A stretch of 64,000 nt of DNA from Hoeflea prorocentri. Its GTDB lineage: Bacteria; Pseudomonadota; Alphaproteobacteria; Rhizobiales; Rhizobiaceae. Shown here piece after piece: positions 61,972 to 64,000 of the stretch (the stretch's first letter is position 1; each line of letters begins with the position of its first letter). The position numbers and the translations under genes were made by a program. Under the pieces are notes generated by a model. The model did not search any database, had not been told where the DNA came from, and was given only the letters and a program-made list of their open reading frames with translations. Where the stretch lies: contig NZ_JAPJZI010000001.1 of the NCBI RefSeq assembly GCF_027944115.1, forward strand, positions 992,001 through 1,056,000, given 5' to 3'.

Positions 61972-62426
61972 CACGTAGCCTCCACCGCGCGCTGGATTGC
62001 AGCGCGAATCCGTCCGTAGGTGCCACAACGGCATAGATTCCCGTCCATTGCAGCATCTATATCGGCGTCACTTGGCGATGAGAATTCATTCAGAAGCGCC
62101 ACCGCCGACATGATCTGACCTGGCTGACAATAGCCGCATTGCGGAACCGCGAGGTCGAGCCATGCCTGTTGTACAGGATGCAGTACACCGTCTGTCGCGA
62201 GCCCCTCGACAGAGCGGACTTCGGAACCCTCAATGCTTTCGGCAGGTGTTATGCAGGACCGCGTTGCAACCCCGTCAACGATCACCGTACAGGCACCACA
62301 GACACCGACACCGCACCCGTATTTCGCACCGACAAGGCCGAAATGATCGCGTAGCAGAAAGAGCAAGGTTTCGCCGGCCCAATCCGCCGGAATAGCTTGG
62401 GTTTTACCATTCAATACAAAGGCCAT
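61971..62426 (-). CDS. 2Fe-2S subunit of a molybdenum hydroxylase (IorA-like)
   Basis: 151 residues. Plant-type 2Fe-2S motif [16 protein letters not shown] with the fourth cysteine, then the second cluster [16 protein letters not shown] and [18 protein letters not shown]. Standard small subunit of a two-subunit xanthine-oxidase-type enzyme; the FAD subunit is absent, as in IorAB. First gene of the four-gene operon. Confidence 0.95.
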   Translation of the reverse strand: MAFVLNGKTQAIPADWAGETLLFLLRDHFGLVGAKYGCGVGVCGACTVIVDGVATRSCITPAESIEGSEVRSVEGLATDGVLHPVQQAWLDLAVPQCGYCQPGQIMSAVALLNEFSSPSDADIDAAMDGNLCRCGTYGRIRAAIQRAVEAT

Positions 62427-62934
62427 GACTCATTCCCGTTCGTTGGTTTCGAATGGAATTTAGGAACCTGTGGCAAAGTGGTATTGAACGATCACGCCAA
62501 AATACGCTTCTCCTCCTTTTCCGCACAATGAAGGTGTCGTGTTTGCTCGCCGGCAGCGTGATGGATGATCGCAGGTTTATGTGCTCGTCAGGTAGAGCGT
62601 GACACAGAGGTTAAGTATTCAGCGAGCCGCTTGGGTGCCACGGTTACACCCGGACAGGCAGCAATGAGCATCCGGCGTTGCCTGCGTGAACATGTCCGGA
62701 CGCCTGCTATAGCCGATCGGCAGCAGCCAGACGATCTCAGCAACAAAAGTATACGCAATCATCGCCGTCAGCCGGGAAGATTGTTTGCTTCCTTTTGTCC
62801 GCCCATACAAGCTCTCAGAAGATATCTGATCGTCCCGGTGCTGATGCTCCGTGGCGGTTTCCAGACTTTTCGCCGGTGTTTGCAGGCGGTTTTGATAATT
62901 TGTGCTGCAGATTGTGGCAGGCGCGCGGTCGTGT
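62427..62934. other. Gene-free stretch upstream of the hydroxylase operon
   Basis: 508 bases. Overlapping short frames on both strands have no family resemblance or ribosome site. The promoter of the hydroxylase operon must lie here. I see no supported repeat or operator. Confidence 0.4.
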
Positions 62935-63396
62935 CTATTGCCAGCGCTTCATCGCATCTTCATCCGTGTCCCGGGCATCCACCCAGGAGCCGGTGCTTCC
63001 ATCGATCTTGATTTCACGTTTCCAGAAGGGTGCCCTGGATTTCATGAAATCCATGAGGAAGGCCGCGCCATCGAATGCTGCCTGCCGATGGCGTGAGGCG
63101 GCTATCACCAGAACGATATTTTCGCCCGGAGCAATCCTGCCGTAGCGGTGGATCGCGGTGACGGCATCAAGCGGCCAGCGCTCGCAGGCCTCTTCGGCAA
63201 TGCGCCGCATTTCGCTTTCGGCCATGCCCGGATAGTGTTCAAGCTCCAGCGCCTCCAACGCACCTTTTTCGTCGCGGCACAGACCGGTGAAGGTCACAAC
63301 CGCGCCGATATCGCTCTTGCCCCCGCTCATGAGATCGATTTCCTTGCGGATATCGAAATCCTCCTGCTGAACCCGGATATCCGGTTTGACACCCAC
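62935..63396 (-). CDS. moaE: Molybdopterin synthase catalytic subunit MoaE
   Basis: 153 residues. GAVVTFTGLCRDEKGALEAL, LELEHYPGMAESEMRRIAEE, RYGRIAPGENIVLVIAASRH and the catalytic lysine region FMKSRAPFWKREIKIDGSTG. With MoaD it puts the dithiolene sulfurs onto cPMP. It stops at the window's hydroxylase-side intergenic region and follows moaD by three bases. Confidence 0.97.
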   Translation of the reverse strand: MGVKPDIRVQQEDFDIRKEIDLMSGGKSDIGAVVTFTGLCRDEKGALEALELEHYPGMAESEMRRIAEEACERWPLDAVTAIHRYGRIAPGENIVLVIAASRHRQAAFDGAAFLMDFMKSRAPFWKREIKIDGSTGSWVDARDTDEDAMKRWQ

Positions 63397-63399
63397 GTC

Positions 63400-63654
63400 T
63401 CAGCCTCCCGTCATTGGCGGAAAGAGCGCGACTTCACGCGCATCGCCCAGCGCATCACCGTGCTGGCTATGCTCCTGATTGATCGCCACATGAATGACCT
63501 CCGGCGTCTCAAGGGCGAGGGCGTATTCCTCACCGCGCGTGCGCAGATGATCAATGAGGTCCGATACTGTGACGACGCCGTCCGGCAGATCGATCGTTTC
63601 TTCGCTCTTGCCGATGCGCTCCCGGATCCATGCGAAATAGACAAGCTTGATCAT
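63400..63654 (-). CDS. moaD: Molybdopterin synthase sulfur carrier MoaD
   Basis: 84 residues ending in the required Gly-Gly (REVALFPPMTGG), with LVYFAWIRERIGKSEETIDL at the start: a ubiquitin-like sulfur carrier. Its start overlaps the pgsA stop by one base. With MoaE it completes molybdopterin, needed here by FdsA and the IorAB-like enzyme. Confidence 0.96.
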   Translation of the reverse strand: MIKLVYFAWIRERIGKSEETIDLPDGVVTVSDLIDHLRTRGEEYALALETPEVIHVAINQEHSQHGDALGDAREVALFPPMTGG

Positions 63655-64000
63655 CAGTTCTCCACCACGTGCTTCAGTCCTGCGCGGAAATAATCATATC
63701 CGGTATATATCGTTACGACGGCGGCGATCCACAAAAGCGTGATGCCGATTTCCGTCGTATAGGGGATGATGACATCGCCGGCGGGCCCTGCCAGGAGGAA
63801 GCCGATTGCGATCATCTGAATTGTTGTCTTCCATTTCGCGATCCAGGTCACCGGAACCGAGACCTTCAGTTCAGCCAGATATTCCCGCAGCCCAGAAACC
63901 AGGATTTCCCGGCAAAGGATGATGATGGCCGCCCAGATCGTCCAGCCGGCAATTGTGCCGTCGGCCGCCAGCAGCAGAAGGATTGAAGAGACGAGCAACT
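63654..64000 (-). CDS. pgsA: CDP-diacylglycerol-glycerol-3-phosphate phosphatidyltransferase PgsA, C-terminal part (cut by window edge)
   Basis: 114 residues visible, upstream part outside the window. Membrane segments (GTIAGWTIWAAIIILCREIL, IGITLLWIAAVVTIYTGYDY) and SGLREYLAELKVSVPVTWIA, the region after the CDP-alcohol motif, match PgsA. It makes phosphatidylglycerol phosphate. The pgsA-moaD-moaE order is typical of Rhizobiales. Confidence 0.93.
   Translation of the reverse strand, partial: LLVSSILLLLAADGTIAGWTIWAAIIILCREILVSGLREYLAELKVSVPVTWIAKWKTTIQMIAIGFLLAGPAGDVIIPYTTEIGITLLWIAAVVTIYTGYDYFRAGLKHVVEN

Noticed and set aside
62565-63011. Plus- and minus-strand frames upstream of the hydroxylase operon
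   Set aside because: They overlap each other, lack ribosome sites and have low-complexity basic products without family signals.
1-64000. Insertion sequences, integrases, CRISPR arrays, rRNA and tRNA genes
   Set aside because: None was found by reading; the accessory-looking regions have no mobile element that I can point to.

Overview
The window looks like a chromosomal segment of an aerobic alphaproteobacterium, most likely Rhizobiales (Hoeflea/Phyllobacteriaceae/Rhizobiaceae type). The evidence is a high-GC codon bias, the cobP-cobW-cobN-cobO order behind a cobalamin riboswitch, a pgsA-moaD-moaE run, an ExoD family protein, a DUF1127 protein and FdsA-type formate dehydrogenase. I found no transposase, integrase, CRISPR array, rRNA or tRNA.

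Region 1 (1-21,700) is a corrinoid-dependent one-carbon pathway. A GlxA/GbdR-type regulator (cut by the left edge), a DUF1127 protein, a LysR regulator and an OmpA-like protein come first. Then come a reductive activator of corrinoid enzymes, a methyl-THF:corrinoid methyltransferase, a MetF-type reductase, a small 'virulence factor' protein, ExoD, DUF1638, the corrinoid protein, a non-pyrrolysine MttB-family methyltransferase, an Fe-S protein and a betaine-homocysteine methyltransferase. A ProXWV-type quaternary amine importer and a formate dehydrogenase (FdsG-FdsB fusion plus FdsA) follow. The inferred route is uptake of glycine betaine or a related N-methyl compound, methyl transfer to corrinoid and then THF, oxidation of methyl-THF by MetF and a FolD-like enzyme (54.4 kb), and formate oxidation to CO2 with NADH.

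Region 2 (21,700-34,600) holds a DUF922 lipoprotein, two valine-degradation genes, cobQ, a diguanylate cyclase, and the riboswitch-controlled cobP-cobW-cobN-cobO operon, which could supply the cofactor for region 1.

Region 3 (34,600-44,400) holds an AT-richer pseudopilin-like gene, then a four-gene phosphorelay: periplasmic binding protein, hybrid kinase, HPt protein, and a receiver domain fused to an EamA/DMT transporter. Two ArsR/SRPBCC modules and a degenerate acylphosphatase-like protein follow.

Region 4 (44,500-52,500) is a tight operon with a Rieske oxygenase split into a Rieske-only protein and a Rieske-less catalytic protein, then a GST, an 8-oxoguanine deaminase-like amidohydrolase and a BMP-family ABC importer. 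The layout recalls the NdmC/NdmD/NdmE N-demethylase, so the inferred role is uptake and breakdown of a methylated or oxidised purine.

Region 5 (52,500-64,000) holds an ABC-F protein, a divergent FolD lacking the catalytic lysine, a GST, ndk, a methyltransferase, a compact operon of a two-subunit molybdenum hydroxylase with a methyltransferase and an AraC regulator, and moaE-moaD-pgsA (pgsA cut by the right edge).

The strongest leads are the REC-EamA phosphorelay, the split Rieske/GST operon, the arginine-rich tails shared by four one-carbon enzymes, and the matched palindromes in front of bmt and the methyl-THF methyltransferase gene.
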